Assembly: GCA_038380435.1 (NCBI GenBank)
Contig: JAWZYU010000019.1
Span: 31,955,801-32,019,800, forward strand
Direction: 5' to 3'
DNA length: 64,000 nucleotides
Source of the DNA: Ryuthela nishihirai
Lineage: Eukaryota; Arthropoda; Arachnida; Araneae; Heptathelidae
Shown here: in pieces, positions 47,219-58,098 of the stretch
How positions within the stretch are numbered: position 1 is the stretch's first letter
Layout: the number at the start of each line of letters is the position of its first letter
Position numbers and translations under genes: made by a program
Notes under the pieces: model-generated
What the model saw: only the letters and a program-made list of their open reading frames with translations
The model's database searches: none
Told to the model about the DNA's origin: nothing

Positions 47219-47812
47219 CAGGGTGATTCAAAACTTATCGTTCAAATTTCGTGGGGAGGTAGGGAATACGTCAGGAAACCGATTTCACATAGGAAAGTAT
47301 GTTCGCAAACGTCATCTACATGAACAAAATGGACAAGTAAAGTGAACACAAGGAAACAGTACAGTTAAGTGGTAACGAATGTGACTTTTATTCCAACAAG
47401 GTAAAGTACAGGTTCACAGTAGGTGCTCAAAATTGCGACCATTTACACGGACGCCGTTGCATTGACCGCCGAACATTTTCAAAAACGCCTGGCATATCAC
47501 GGACAATGCCTGCGGCGGCAACTATTCGTGCAACAAGGTCCATTTCACTGTCGTCGGAGGTCTCGTACTCATGGTATTTCATGGCCCCCCACAAAAAGAA
47601 ATCCATGGGCGATAAATCAGGTGACCTGGGTGGCCAAGCGATCGCTGATGACAGCGGGAGTGGTCGGGCGAGCTGTACACTGGTTGGGTACACCAGCGCC
47701 CTTTACATACGCATGCGTACATTTGCGAACATACTTTCCTATGTGAAATCGGTTTCCTGACGTATTCCCTACCTCCCCACGAAATTTGAACGATAAGTTT
47801 TGAATCACCCTG
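47219..47812 (-). mobile_element. Internally deleted mariner-like element
   Basis: 594 bp. The terminal inverted repeats are 91 bp and identical (47219-47309 and 47722-47812), starting CAGGGTGATTCAAAACTTAT, with TA on both sides (47217-47218, 47813-47814). The interior keeps only the C-terminal end of a transposase. It is likely mobilised in trans. Confidence 0.92.
47427..47693 (-). pseudogene. Mariner transposase C-terminal fragment
   Basis: The frame contains WPPRSPDLSPMDFFLWG, the hallmark block around the last catalytic acidic residue of mariner transposases, followed by a helical tail ending CKWSQF. The DNA-binding part and the first two catalytic residues are deleted, so no activity is possible. 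Confidence 0.88.
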
Positions 47813-47814
47813 TA

Positions 47815-48529
47815 TATAGATGGAACTCATCAACTTAAGGATCAGTGGCAAGTACCGTATTGAATGTAATAGACTTTCTGTGGAATATGGAAGCATCCAA
47901 AGTTGAACAATGTGCGGTAGACTGATGTTTTAATTTGGATATCAGATACTCTGTTGATTGATGTTCTTGACCGTGGTGATACCATCAATTGGCAATTATA
48001 TTGCGAAACTGCAGGCATTTAATGGCAGACAATAAAGTTGAAGCGTCCAGAGCTTTTGAGCAAGAAGGTTGTTTTGTTGCATTACAACACCAGACCCGAT
48101 ACTCTTCAATAAACAGTAACAGCGTTAACAGGTATGATTGGGAATGTGTGGAACATCCTCCATTTAATCTTGACACCTCCCCTATTAGAATTTTCTCATT
48201 TCTGGACTTCTATAAAACGCCATGAAAAAAGGAGGTCTAATGAAGAGGTACAGTGCTTTCAGTTCGATTTTTATCTAACCCAGATATATATCAATGCAAA
48301 TTTATAATAAGATATACCCAGCTAAAGTAACTGAATACTTGAGCGCTGGTGTATAGCTATAATAAAAATACAAATGTAAAAAATTAACGTAGCAACAGTT
48401 GGTAATTGAACCAATCTATGATGTAGACAGTCAAAATATTAGCTTTACATACAATAAATATTCAGTGGTTTGTATTCCATTCACAAAGAGATTTCTTAAA
48501 TAAATATTTTGAAGTAATTTTCTTCTTTG
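47815..48529. other. No gene recognised
   Basis: AT-rich. The minor frames at 47985-48225 show no domain. Confidence 0.5.
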
Positions 48530-49060
48530 TTTCTGGAACGCTGTTATATACGCTGTATAACAACAGGAACGCTGTAAAATAATGGAAACACCAATGGCGA
48601 CTGGAGTACATGCAATGCACCGTATGCCTATCACAGGAAAGACATCACCGGCGATGTGAGGTATATAAAGGGGAGAAGTACGATGTCGGCTATCACGTAG
48701 CAGTGCCCCAGGCGCAGGTGAAAACAGCTGTTGGGTGTAATTGTCGACAACGTCAGATCTCAGTAACCTTCAAAACGGCATGATCATTGGTGGGTGTCTT
48801 GCAGGAGCTTCAGTAACCAGAACGGCGGAAATTGTAGGTGTAATACGAGAAAATGTATCGAAGATTATGACTGTGGTAGGCAGTGATGGCAAACGATTAA
48901 CCACTCTATAATAGAGGACTATCAACTAGTCCCTTACTTCAGAAACACCATTGCTTACATGAAATAACAGATTCGTGGGTTGTTATACCCGTGCCGGCGT
49001 ATGCCTCAGAATTGCTGCTCCAAGTGATGTGTAGAGATATGTCCAACAATTCATACGAGA
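48530..49060 (+). mobile_element. Tc1-like transposon remnant
   Basis: At 48757-48885 one frame reads SDLSNLQNGMIIGG then CLAGASVTRTAEIVGVIREN and VSKIMTVV, the pattern of the first helix-turn-helix of Tc1-type transposases. Downstream the frame breaks with several stops. Upstream GGAACGCTGTAAAATAATGG could be terminal sequence, but no matching end was found. Confidence 0.45.
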
Positions 49061-50200
49061 TTTGTATAGGGACGACACAGTTTATTCACATTTATATACA
49101 ATCACGTGCTGGGGATGCGCTCGACTAGGTAGACCTTTGCTGCTTTGCTGCTGCAAACAATTATACAATGAGGTGGAGAACTCCACTTTGCAAATTCTCG
49201 CTTTACCGACCTCAAACCTCAAACTCGGCGGAAGGATATCCAACCCTTGCCTACAATGTGGTTCACACAGAACTCATTTCTGTTCCACAGAACTGTACTT
49301 GGTTCACCAAGAACAGTGTCTTGGTTCTCACACAGAATTAAACCCTCTCCTCAAGGTTTTGTTTGAGTAAGAGTGGCATCTCTTGACACGTGTTGAAACA
49401 TCCATCCTGTTTGATAGCGATTCTCAAGACTGCTGTTTATTACTGCCTGGCTTGTCTCCAGCGATCACACTCGCGCCCCAGGCTAGTTATAAAATGGTCG
49501 TAAAAGGTCTTTTGACTTGTCAGCCTGTGCAGGCAGCCAGCTCAGACCCGAAAAAAACATCTATGAGTCACATCCCCACAATACCACTTCCAAAATCACA
49601 CTAAATACATAAAAATATTTACAATAACAAAAATATATTAAAATGCAGCAATAAATAAAAATGAATAAAACAGAGGGACACGACACGTCTCTTCCCCAAA
49701 ACATTTTATCAGTTTTGACCATACTTATAAAACTAATGCCTTTTGTCCCTCTTATGTCAATGACACCTGGCTTGGCTGGTGAACAATGTCCTCACCCGAA
49801 GATTGTACAGTTAATTTATTTAGAGTGAAGCAAACGTCTCTGCCACTAAGAAGTTATTAACTTCAGTTCACTTCTTTGAGTGCTCGCAAACCCGGTGATC
49901 TTAACTGTCCGAACAGAGCATTTCCCCACAAGTGAGTCGGATGGATTCCGTCCCTTCTCATTTTTACACCCCTTTGCATTGCAACACTCCCAAGAATTAC
50001 CAACACTCCCAGGAATTTCTTAATGACAGAGTACTGTTGAATAAATTGACCTCCGATCGGCTACAGATTTTGCAGGCCTGCTGGCATTTGACTTTCGCTC
50101 GATGCCCGGTATCGATGACAAAGACGCATCGAGGATTCTCCCTTCGGTTTTCCTGGCATCTGTCAATCTCTTACTTCCTGCATAATTAAAGACTATTGCT
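49061..50200. other. Unassigned; possible solo LTR traces
   Basis: On the minus strand, TATATAAA and AATAAA occur close together near 49072-49100, as in a short LTR promoter/R region, and a gypsy relic lies downstream in the same orientation. No paired LTR or boundary could be found. The 102- and 73-codon plus frames have no domain. Confidence 0.25.
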
Positions 50201-51541
50201 CGCCTTTATCTTTCATTTTGCAATTCTTCCTCTTTATTATGAATCCAAAAGTACCATTCTTTTCAGACTTTATTATCGGCTGTTTTCCTACCGAATTCCC
50301 CTTTGCCTCCGAACGTTTCCTAATAAATCTATTACTTCTATCACTACTTTTTATTGGGCTTCCGTGTTTAAATGAAACGTTATTTTTGAACGAGATACCA
50401 TTCTATATTTCAGAAACAAATCCTTTTACGTCGTCTCTGTTTATCACCCAATTTACGCCTACTATTAATACACTCTTTATCAATAGTTAATGATCACTTT
50501 GGTCTACTTCCGTACTTTCTTCTTTATTTAACCAATTTTTGTGCAATGACTGTATGAACATCAGAACCTTTTTCTGTTAGATCTGCCCCTCGGCAAAATC
50601 TTCTTCTAACCTTAGCATCACTACTTCGATCATTTAGACAAAACTGTCTCTCTTTTCTTTTCATATCTTCGGCCGCAATTAACGGACCTTTCAACGCTTT
50701 CTCTCTCTCATTGATTATAGAATCTACTTCCTTAAGATCATTGCTGTCTAAAAATCTCTCACCTATCTAATTTAACATTTTCTCCTTATCGCTATAATTT
50801 ACATAATCCTCCATATTAATGTCTTTATATTTACAACCTAATTCTTCAATATTTACATTTCCGATCTTGCATAAATTCTCAGTCAGATTCTCATTCTTCA
50901 TTAACTGTCTAACTTCCTCTAATTTATTCTTATCCAATATTTCTATACTGTCTGTTACCTCAGAATTACATACTGTACATCATCCATTCGGTTCTTATGT
51001 GGCATTACTCGAGTAAATTCTTCCGCCTTTTTAATAACGACATTAATCTTTATTTTAGCATTAGTGTCCTGATCTGCAGGATAATTATTTTCGACATCCC
51101 ATTCGGACACTTTATCCAACCTAATTCTATTCTTAATCTCAGATTGACACAATGCTTTTATCTGAAAAATATTTCGAGATTCGGACTTAATCATTGCGAG
51201 ATTCGGACTTAAGGACAAATATCAACTTTATTACCTATGATTCTACCCGCTATTACACCAATTGTGATCTCTTCACAATTAATTTTATTATACTTGTCAA
51301 TTACGGTACAATAATCAACCGCTCTACCAGATAAATCCTTATTTGAATATATCCTATCCTCATTCTTCTCACATTTAATTTCATCACTTTCTAATTATTA
51401 TTTACTTCGCTCTCAATGAAATCACTAGGCTCTAAACCTCTTTCTCTAATACTAATACTCTTATTATCATCTTTTTCCTTATCAGGAACATTACGTAATA
51501 TTTCACATTTATCATTTAAAGAAATATTTTCTTCAGTAAAT
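50201..51541 (-). pseudogene. Charged region downstream of the protease
   Basis: Minus-strand frames at 51391-51594 and 50955-51218 and broken continuations near 50560-50690 are rich in Lys, Glu, Asp and Asn. They could be a pol spacer of the same retroelement. No family is recognised. Confidence 0.35.
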
Positions 51542-52018
51542 TTAGGCACATTCTTTTCCACCGTTGCTACATCTTTTCTCACACTGTACCTCAAATTTAG
51601 CCTTACCCTCAGCCTTTTCAGCCAATCTCTCTATGGTGGCGAAAGAATTCGGGGTGATTAACATATCATCACTCAATTCATCCACCATTGAACACAAAAT
51701 TTCACACTTTTCTCCATATACTCCCACCTGACTTCCATCCGTAGCCCGCTCCAGTGGGACAGTGATTAATGGAGCCTCCAAATGGCCTCCAAAAGCATTA
51801 ACTAGTAATATCTTCGCCTGCAACTTCTTATATTTCTCTAGGACTAAAGAACCTTTTATGACCGAAATCTGAGCCCCAGAGTCCACAATAGCATTACATA
51901 TTTTATCTTCACACTGAATGCCAGCCGTCATTAAAGGCTCTATGCCTCGACTCGGACTTTTGAATTTCATACTTTCTGCATCACAACCTGCCAATCTTGT
52001 TTCTGATTCTAACGTCAT
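51542..52018 (-). pseudogene. Retropepsin-like protease segment
   Basis: The frame has ICNAIVDSGAQISVIKGS, the retroviral-type aspartic protease active-site signature (DSGA), then LLVNAFGGH. In a gypsy element this enzyme cuts the Gag-Pol polyprotein. It is one short frame cut off on both sides by stops, so it is a relic. Confidence 0.75.
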
Positions 52019-52109
52019 AAACTGGCAACCAACTTTTGCAATAATAACCCCGCTCAGCTCCGTGGGCTCGCCCGACTCGACTCGGGAGTGTTCACATTAA
52101 ATGTTCTGG

Positions 52110-52175
52110 CCACTTTTTTATTCATGTTACACTCCTTAGCCAAATGACCTTTCTGGTTACAGATGAAGCATGATC
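52110..52175 (-). pseudogene. Gag zinc knuckle
   Basis: The complement encodes CFICNQKGHLAKEC, a CCHC knuckle (C-x2-C-x4-H-x4-C) typical of nucleocapsid parts of Gag. It lies between the gag and protease segments, in the expected order. Confidence 0.8.
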
Positions 52176-52366
52176 TGAAAAAAAAAAAGCACTGATTAAG
52201 TTTTTTTTTAAAAATCAACATTTTTGTTTTCTGCCAATTTGTTTTGCAGGTTCGAATTTTATCTTAAATTCCTTTGACTGAAATTTAATTTTATAGCTGA
52301 TTGGCCAAATCTGTTTTTTCTATTTTCCGATTTCAATTTTTCAAGCGAATAAATCTTGCAGGTTGT

Positions 52367-52735
52367 TTACGCATGCAGAAAGTTCTCTGCAACTTCGAAA
52401 ATTTCGTAGCAATGTTTCCACGACCCATTCTCCTGCAACATGATATGATTTTTCTCATTCCGTGGTAATAGCTCTTTAATTTTGTCGGCTAATATCAATT
52501 CTTTTAATTTTTGGAAATCATCCACTTCCCGACTCTTCAGATAATAATAGTTCAAGCGACTCTTCATTTGAGATGAAAACTGAGTCCAGAACTTAAACAT
52601 CGAATCGAATTTCCTTTTATATTTCAATGGAGTCAACTGGCTGTCTTTTAACATGGCGGATTTAATTTTTTTGTAGTTTTGAATTTCTTCGTCACTCAGC
52701 AGACGAAAAAATTCTTATAAACGGTCGTCCCAATA
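52367..52735 (-). pseudogene. Gag-like capsid-region fragment
   Basis: The frame LTPLKYKRKFDSMFKFWTQF, continuing through YYLKSREVDDFQKLKELILA and KIKELLP, resembles Gag proteins of arthropod gypsy elements (helical, with the conserved YxLKSR-V-DF stretch). Coding similarity continues upstream of the first Met to about 52715. The N-terminus is missing. Confidence 0.65.
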
Positions 52736-52792
52736 ATACATCTTATTCCATATTTTGTGTTTTGTGTCATTTCATGGTATTAAGCATTCCTT

Positions 52793-53072
52793 CAGCGCAT
52801 GAGCTTATTCAGTAGCATGCCAGACTTGTGATCTGATGCCCCAGGTTCGAGTGGCAACCATGCATGTGTTCGAGTTTTCTCCGCTAACCCCCGTTCTGCC
52901 ATCTATCAATAAGATTGACACCAATGGGTTTCGAAAGTTCTCCGCCCATTAAATGAATCGTTACTCCATGGTCCCATATACAGGAGCGCCATACCTTATA
53001 GACTTTAAATGCGTAAGGGTATGTGGGTTTAATAGCTGTATAGGTTTGACAGGAGATTCCATCTCTCATTGT
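52793..53072 (+). mobile_element. SINE-A, diverged copy
   Basis: Head recognisable (ATTCAGTAGCATGCCAGACT, CCAGGTTCGAGTGGCAACC), body diverged, ending in the GACAGGAGATTCCATCTCTC equivalent; the last part of the family is missing. Confidence 0.7.
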
Positions 53073-53160
53073 CTATGTTGAGATTTATTTCCGCTGATCC
53101 CTACCCTGCCCTCGGTGAAAAAGGGTACTTCAGTGAGCTTCGAAGGGTAGCAGTCAGTTG
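53073..53160 (+). mobile_element. SINE-A, left part, target of P-like element
   Basis: Starts at GTTGAGATTTATTTCCGCTG (headless) and runs to GTCAGTTG, where the P-like transposon begins. It continues at 62207 with the duplicated 9 bp. Confidence 0.87.
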
Positions 53161-53219
53161 CAAGGCCAACTAGAAAGACAGGCCACGACACTGGAATATC
53201 ACGTGATCAACTTAGTCCG
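53161..53219 (+). repeat. Left bipartite terminal repeat of P-like element
   Basis: An outer 33-bp repeat (53161-53193) matches the right end at 32 of 33 positions. An inner 21-bp repeat (53199-53219) contains TCACGTGATCAAC and is identical to its right counterpart. A short spacer (5 bp) separates them; at the right end it is 16 bp. Direct GGTCCGAGTGCTT-like copies follow to about 53245. Confidence 0.9.
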
Positions 53220-54906
53220 AGGTGCTTTGGTCCGAGTGCTTGGTCTACAGTCGTTGTAAACGGGATTTCAAGAGTTTTTCTTTTCAAACTACATTTGGAT
53301 TACCCCCAAAGAGGTAAGCATTTCTCCTTATTATTATTATTTGTAGCATGAAATATTTGCTGCAGTTAGTGGTTTGATAAAAGTAATAAAAGTAATTATT
53401 TAGTGCTTGAAAAGTGTTTTGAGTGCATTGCTCTCTTAGGCCTAGTTTCAACGTGTTGAATGATGGTGTGTTGAATGAGATGGTCTTTCATTAAGTTAGA
53501 AACTTTTTTGGCTGCCCTTATATAACATCGCTGTTTTGATTGAAGGAATTAAACTTAGTAATATACGTAATTTTTTTACAGTTGTGTTTAATATTTGTGA
53601 ATACTAAACACAACTGTTCAGTAACTTTTATATATGTTACTTGCATAGATATGATCATAAAATCTGATCTGAGCATAGGGACCTCTTGTACTAATTGACA
53701 ATATTTTAAATGCAGAAATTGCAAAAACTTATTCTTTCATTGCTAATAACAGCATATTTTAATTTATCATTGATATTTTGCTATTAAACTCATGCCTCTT
53801 ATCACTGGTTTATCAAATTACAGTTTTTTTAATGCTCTGGTAAGAGTCACATTTTAAAGTGGCAGTGCAATTATACATAAATATTACTAATGTGTTATAC
53901 AATTATTATATGAGTTGAGAAATGAGCAATTGCTTTTTAAAACTTAAGTAACATTTTGTTACGTGATTTTGCTTTGAGAGTAGCTACCAGATCTCTTGAG
54001 TAAATCATTTCTCTTTTGCACTGAGTTTTCTGATACAGCCATGATATGGCCCTATATTTACCTACCTTTCTGTATCACCTTAGAGGTATTTTATAGTCGC
54101 CATACTAATTATTGTCGGAGAAATCAATATTGAATTTTTCTGTAGCCTTCATTAGATTATTAGGGGAATAGCCAATTAATATATCCTGTTTTTTGAATCA
54201 TATAAACAAAGCTTTGCTATAGAGTGATAGAATGTTCTGTTTAATAAACAAATGGTCAATCATGATTTTTAATTCCTGCTGACAAGCTTTTTTTTTAAAT
54301 GTTAAGACTTATTAACTCATGTACCAGGCAGGAAATTTACTAATATTGACCAAATTCATAACTGACCTGTTTCTAATTGAAAATGATTTTGACTACTTTA
54401 ACAGCACTGATAAAGCAATATAAACAGAAATATTACTTGTGCAGTGCAGTTAATAAATTATGCTTGTGTTGTTTTTATTTGTTTGATAACTATGTTTTTT
54501 TTTTGTTTCTATGAATAACACCATATGAGACCTGCAAAATGTACAATGTATTACATTAATTCACAAATTTTTATCACTAAAAAAATTTCACTTTTTATAT
54601 AGAGCTGCACACTTTCCATTCTCTTGCAAACAATAACTATTAAATATTAAGATTATGTATCACATTAGTTCCCAAATTTTTATCATTAACAAGAATTTCA
54701 ATCATTTATATAGAGCTACAGACTTTTAATTCTCTTACATACCATGACTATTAAGATAATTAGTGAATGATTTGTAGTAATATTCACATTTTATTCATCA
54801 AAGAATGAAAACCACATTTAATGTTGTAAGTTGCTCAGTACTTTTACTTTTTTGACATAAAGAGGAATGTGAATAGAATAATTTACTGGTCCCTTGCAAT
54901 TCATAG
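53220..54906 (+). other. Probable 5' UTR exon and intron of transposase gene
   Basis: CCCAAAGAG/GTAAGCA gives a consensus donor at 53314, and TTGCAATTCATAG at 54894-54906 an acceptor 15 nt before the ATG. The ~1.6 kb between is AT-rich and non-coding. This suggests a noncoding first exon within about 53245-53313 spliced to the single coding exon. No promoter elements are pinned down. Confidence 0.45.
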
Positions 54907-54921
54907 GTGAGGAAATTAATC

Positions 54922-57690
54922 ATGCCAAGACGCTGTAGTGTTGCTGGATGCCGGTCCAACTATGATGGAGAACAACATACCTCAACTTTTACTCTTCCTA
55001 AACAAGAGCCCCAGCGCAGTAAATGGTTGAGGAAGATTCCCACCGATTTTTCGAAAGTAAAAAATCCTGTTGTTTGTGTAAAACATTTTCATGAGTCGTT
55101 CATTATTCGAACAGACACTGTAATAGTAAATAATGAAGTGAAAGTGTATGAAAGAAAAATTCCAAAGTTAGTTGATGGAGCTGTTCCAACTATCTTTCGC
55201 AATTTACCAGCCTATTTAAGTTCAGATGCTGGAACTAGTCGTAGGTTAATTAATGTTGAAGAAGAGAATATGAACCAGGCTGTCAGAAACAGCCTTAAGG
55301 ATTTTCGTAATTACATTGAGGAAAATTCTATTCAGAATCATCAGGATATAGTAACCCACCTGAATTCAATTAAAAGTGATAAGTGGATATCATTTAAAAA
55401 ACATAGTGAACTATATCTGTGTTTGTGTGACGTAAGTGTAGCTGGTCACCCTGTAATTTGTGGTTACATTGTTGTTAGTGAAGATTTACATTTCAATGTA
55501 TTTATGGAAAACATAAAAATAAGCCAAAACAAAATACCAACTAAAGCTTCAAAATTAACAAGTATTCTTGTCCTTAAACAGGTTATGTGTTATGTAGAGG
55601 AAAATTTCAAATCTGTTGATAGTATGTCAGCTTTAGATTTAGTAATTAAAACCTTAGAGAAATCATCAGATGTAGAACTTGATCAAATATCATTTGTTGT
55701 TGATCAGTTAAAATTAAGAAAATTACCTAAATGTCGACGACAATATTCTAATGAAACTCTTATTTTGGCTGTATCAATATATATACATTCCAGTTCTGCT
55801 TACATTGTTCTACAAAAATGTAATTATTTGTTTCTTCCTCATGTAAGAACCTTACAACGCATGATCAGTAATTACTCATTGTCTAAGTCCTCAATTTCTG
55901 GGAGTATTGAATACTTAAAAACAAAGATGAAATATCTGAAAGATCATGAATTATTGGTTAATCTGTTATTAGATGAGATTTATATTGATCCTAGATTAAC
56001 CTTTAAAGGTGGCTCAATTTATGGGAGTAGCGAGTCTTCCCCTGGAAACCTGGCAAAAACTGCTCAGGTCTTTATGATTTCATCAATTTTATCTTCTTAC
56101 AAAGATGTTGTATGCATAACCCCAATACATAAATTGACTGCAGAGAGTTTAAAGGACATGATTCTGAATGTAGTGCATGGAATAGAACAAATTGGATTTA
56201 AGGTAATCTCCCTAATTTCAGATAACAATGCTGTCAATCGAAAAGCTTTTGAACTTTTATCATCAAATAAAATGCTGCAACCATATATTACACATCCTGT
56301 TGATGAAAAAAGATTGCTTTTCATAGTTTTTGATTCAGTTCATGAAATAAAATGTGTGAGAAACAATTGGATTGATAAAAAGAAAGAATGCACATTTACT
56401 TTCCCAAGTTTTAGCAATATGTCATTAACATTAAAAGCACAGTTTAAACACTTAGAAATGCTGTATGATTTAGAAAAAAATTCTGTGTTAAAATATGGTC
56501 ATCAGCTTTCAAGTAAAGTATTGTATCCATCCAGCATTCAGAAACAAAATGTTAATTTAGCTATTAAACTTATTAATGAAAATAATGTTGCAGCTTTGAA
56601 GTGTGTCGCTAAAGATCATCCAAATTTGTTCATTGGTGTTGAAGATACATGCACATTTTTAACAATCTTTATAAAATGGTGGAAAATAGTAAATTGTAAA
56701 AGTGTGTATGAGGCAGAAAGGTTTAATGATGCTGACAGAATGCCTATTAGAAAAACTACAGGTGTTCAAATTAAATATTTACAAGACTTTTCTTTATGGT
56801 TAAAAAACTGGCGTCAGTCTTTTCCTATAATAGAAACTCTTACAGCCCAAACTTTTCAGTCACTTATTATTACTACTGATGCATTTATTAAACTAATACC
56901 GTATATGTTTGAACATTATCGTATAGATTATATTCTGTTAGGTAAATTTCAAAATGATGATGTAGAAGGTCGTTTTGGATTGTATCGTCAGATGTCTGGC
57001 GCTAACTATTATATAAGTTATGTTCAGTTGCTAGAAAGTGAACGTAGACTTCGTTTTAAGAGTAACATTCTAATTAGTGCTAACAATGTGAATGTCTCTC
57101 TGAAATCTTTGCTGCCACATGTAGAGGAGAAAGTTGTTAATGTAAATATTTTGCAATATTCAGATATTTTAGAAAATTATTTCTCTGTAGATGATTGTGT
57201 GCCCAAAAATATCATTCCTGTAATAACATATATTGGTGGATATGCAGCAAGAAAAGAACTGAGATTGAAAAAGTGTGATGTATGTTCCTTTTGGCTGCAA
57301 TTAGACAAGTCAATAGATACTGTAGATGGGCCACATGATCTTATTAAAGAATTAGATCGTGGAAAATTAATAATTCCATCAGAAAGTGTATTTATTGCCA
57401 TTTCTGTTGTATGGTATATTTTGGAGCAGATAATTTTACATCATCATGAACAATTTCTATCTTCTGATGGACAGCTTTCCGTACTACACAAATTGTCAAG
57501 TATTCTTTTATTTCAACAAGATTTGCCATTTAGTGATGATTGTGATTGCAGTAGAACTTTAGGACAGTGCTTAGAAAGTATATGTTTATTGGCATCAAAA
57601 GTAATGTTAAATAATTACTCAAATTTCAGAAATGATCAAATACATAAAAAAAAATGCTCTGAAAGAAAAATAAAGAAATTGTGTCCATGA
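54922..57690 (+). CDS. THAP-domain P-element-type transposase, intact
   Basis: 922 residues, uninterrupted. The N-terminal THAP zinc finger (about 1-90) has Cys5, Cys10, Cys52 and His55 (C2CH), plus Pro26, Trp35 and AVPTIF at its end; it binds the element's DNA. Central region (about 280-480): LLLDEIYIDP with Asp351 and LISDNNAVNR with Asp434 are the likely first two catalytic acids of the RNase H-like core. HEIKCVRNNW fits the usual HLxKNxRN block. NDDVEGRFGLYRQMSG gives Glu682 as the third. The C-terminal YIGGYAARK...CDVC block is typical of THAP9/P transposases. Length is close to human THAP9 (about 900 aa) and above Drosophila P (751). The upstream in-phase GTG at 54907 is in the presumed splice region, so the ATG at 54922 is preferred. 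Nuclear cut-and-paste transposase; a domesticated role is possible. Confidence 0.93.
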   Translation: MPRRCSVAGCRSNYDGEQHTSTFTLPKQEPQRSKWLRKIPTDFSKVKNPVVCVKHFHESFIIRTDTVIVNNEVKVYERKIPKLVDGAVPTIFRNLPAYLSSDAGTSRRLINVEEENMNQAVRNSLKDFRNYIEENSIQNHQDIVTHLNSIKSDKWISFKKHSELYLCLCDVSVAGHPVICGYIVVSEDLHFNVFMENIKISQNKIPTKASKLTSILVLKQVMCYVEENFKSVDSMSALDLVIKTLEKSSDVELDQISFVVDQLKLRKLPKCRRQYSNETLILAVSIYIHSSSAYIVLQKCNYLFLPHVRTLQRMISNYSLSKSSISGSIEYLKTKMKYLKDHELLVNLLLDEIYIDPRLTFKGGSIYGSSESSPGNLAKTAQVFMISSILSSYKDVVCITPIHKLTAESLKDMILNVVHGIEQIGFKVISLISDNNAVNRKAFELLSSNKMLQPYITHPVDEKRLLFIVFDSVHEIKCVRNNWIDKKKECTFTFPSFSNMSLTLKAQFKHLEMLYDLEKNSVLKYGHQLSSKVLYPSSIQKQNVNLAIKLINENNVAALKCVAKDHPNLFIGVEDTCTFLTIFIKWWKIVNCKSVYEAERFNDADRMPIRKTTGVQIKYLQDFSLWLKNWRQSFPIIETLTAQTFQSLIITTDAFIKLIPYMFEHYRIDYILLGKFQNDDVEGRFGLYRQMSGANYYISYVQLLESERRLRFKSNILISANNVNVSLKSLLPHVEEKVVNVNILQYSDILENYFSVDDCVPKNIIPVITYIGGYAARKELRLKKCDVCSFWLQLDKSIDTVDGPHDLIKELDRGKLIIPSESVFIAISVVWYILEQIILHHHEQFLSSDGQLSVLHKLSSILLFQQDLPFSDDCDCSRTLGQCLESICLLASKVMLNNYSNFRNDQIHKKKCSERKIKKLCP

Positions 57691-57716
57691 GTAAAAAGCA
57701 TATATTATAGTTGTTA

Positions 57717-57722
57717 AATAAA
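57717..57722 (+). terminator. Polyadenylation signal of transposase gene
   Basis: AATAAA 27 bp after the stop codon, the first canonical signal downstream. Confidence 0.5.
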
Positions 57723-57746
57723 TAGGTAAAGTGTTAATGAATGTAA

Positions 57747-57815
57747 TCCATGCCTTACCTGGGACTTCAACCCATGTTCCTTTGATCACAAACACGATAC
57801 AATTTGTTTGGCCTA
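57747..57815 (-). mobile_element. SINE-B head fragment
   Basis: CCATGCCTTACCTGGGACTT through GTTTGGCC is a diverged complement of the SINE-B head. Confidence 0.6.
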
Positions 57816-57941
57816 GTTTTGAAGTCGAGAGCATGAATTATTTGATATTTTAACTACTCATATTTAATACTTTTGCAAATTGCTATAAATGTGTGGATGA
57901 TCAGGTTAATTACTGAATGCTAGCATTTTTCATTTCATAAA

Positions 57942-58098
57942 CTGGGTTCGAGCCCCGGGTAAGGCATGGATGTGCATGTTGTTTTTCTGCTGAGGTCCTG
58001 CCATCTGCTCAGACCTTCTACTATGGCATGTAAACTGACAGGCTCCTGTCAGACCTCTGTGGCAAGCAGTTGCTTGAGGGAATACTTTTTTATTTTTA
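57942..58098 (+). mobile_element. SINE-B lacking most of the head
   Basis: Begins at the B box (CTGGGTTCGAGCCCCGGG) and is otherwise complete to TTGCTTGAGGGAATACTTTT. Low divergence. Confidence 0.88.

Larger units (their letters stand above)
50201..52735 (-). mobile_element. Ty3/gypsy-like gag-protease relic
   Basis: Read right to left: gag-like segment, CCHC zinc knuckle, retropepsin, then a long charged region without a recognised domain. No reverse transcriptase, RNase H or integrase motif is seen, and no flanking LTR pair. The left limit is uncertain. Confidence 0.65.

Noticed and set aside
47423..47746. 107-codon plus frame in the mariner element
   Set aside because: Antisense of the transposase fragment and TIR; the minus frame has the WPPRSPDLSP signature.
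50218..50490. 90-codon plus frame rich in Phe and Leu
   Set aside because: Opposite strand of Lys/Asn/Glu-rich gypsy sequence; the composition explains the open frame.
54907..54921. Upstream in-phase GTG start of the THAP protein
   Set aside because: GTG is not a normal animal start here, and the site directly follows a likely splice acceptor. The ATG at 54922 begins the THAP domain at the usual distance from the first Cys.
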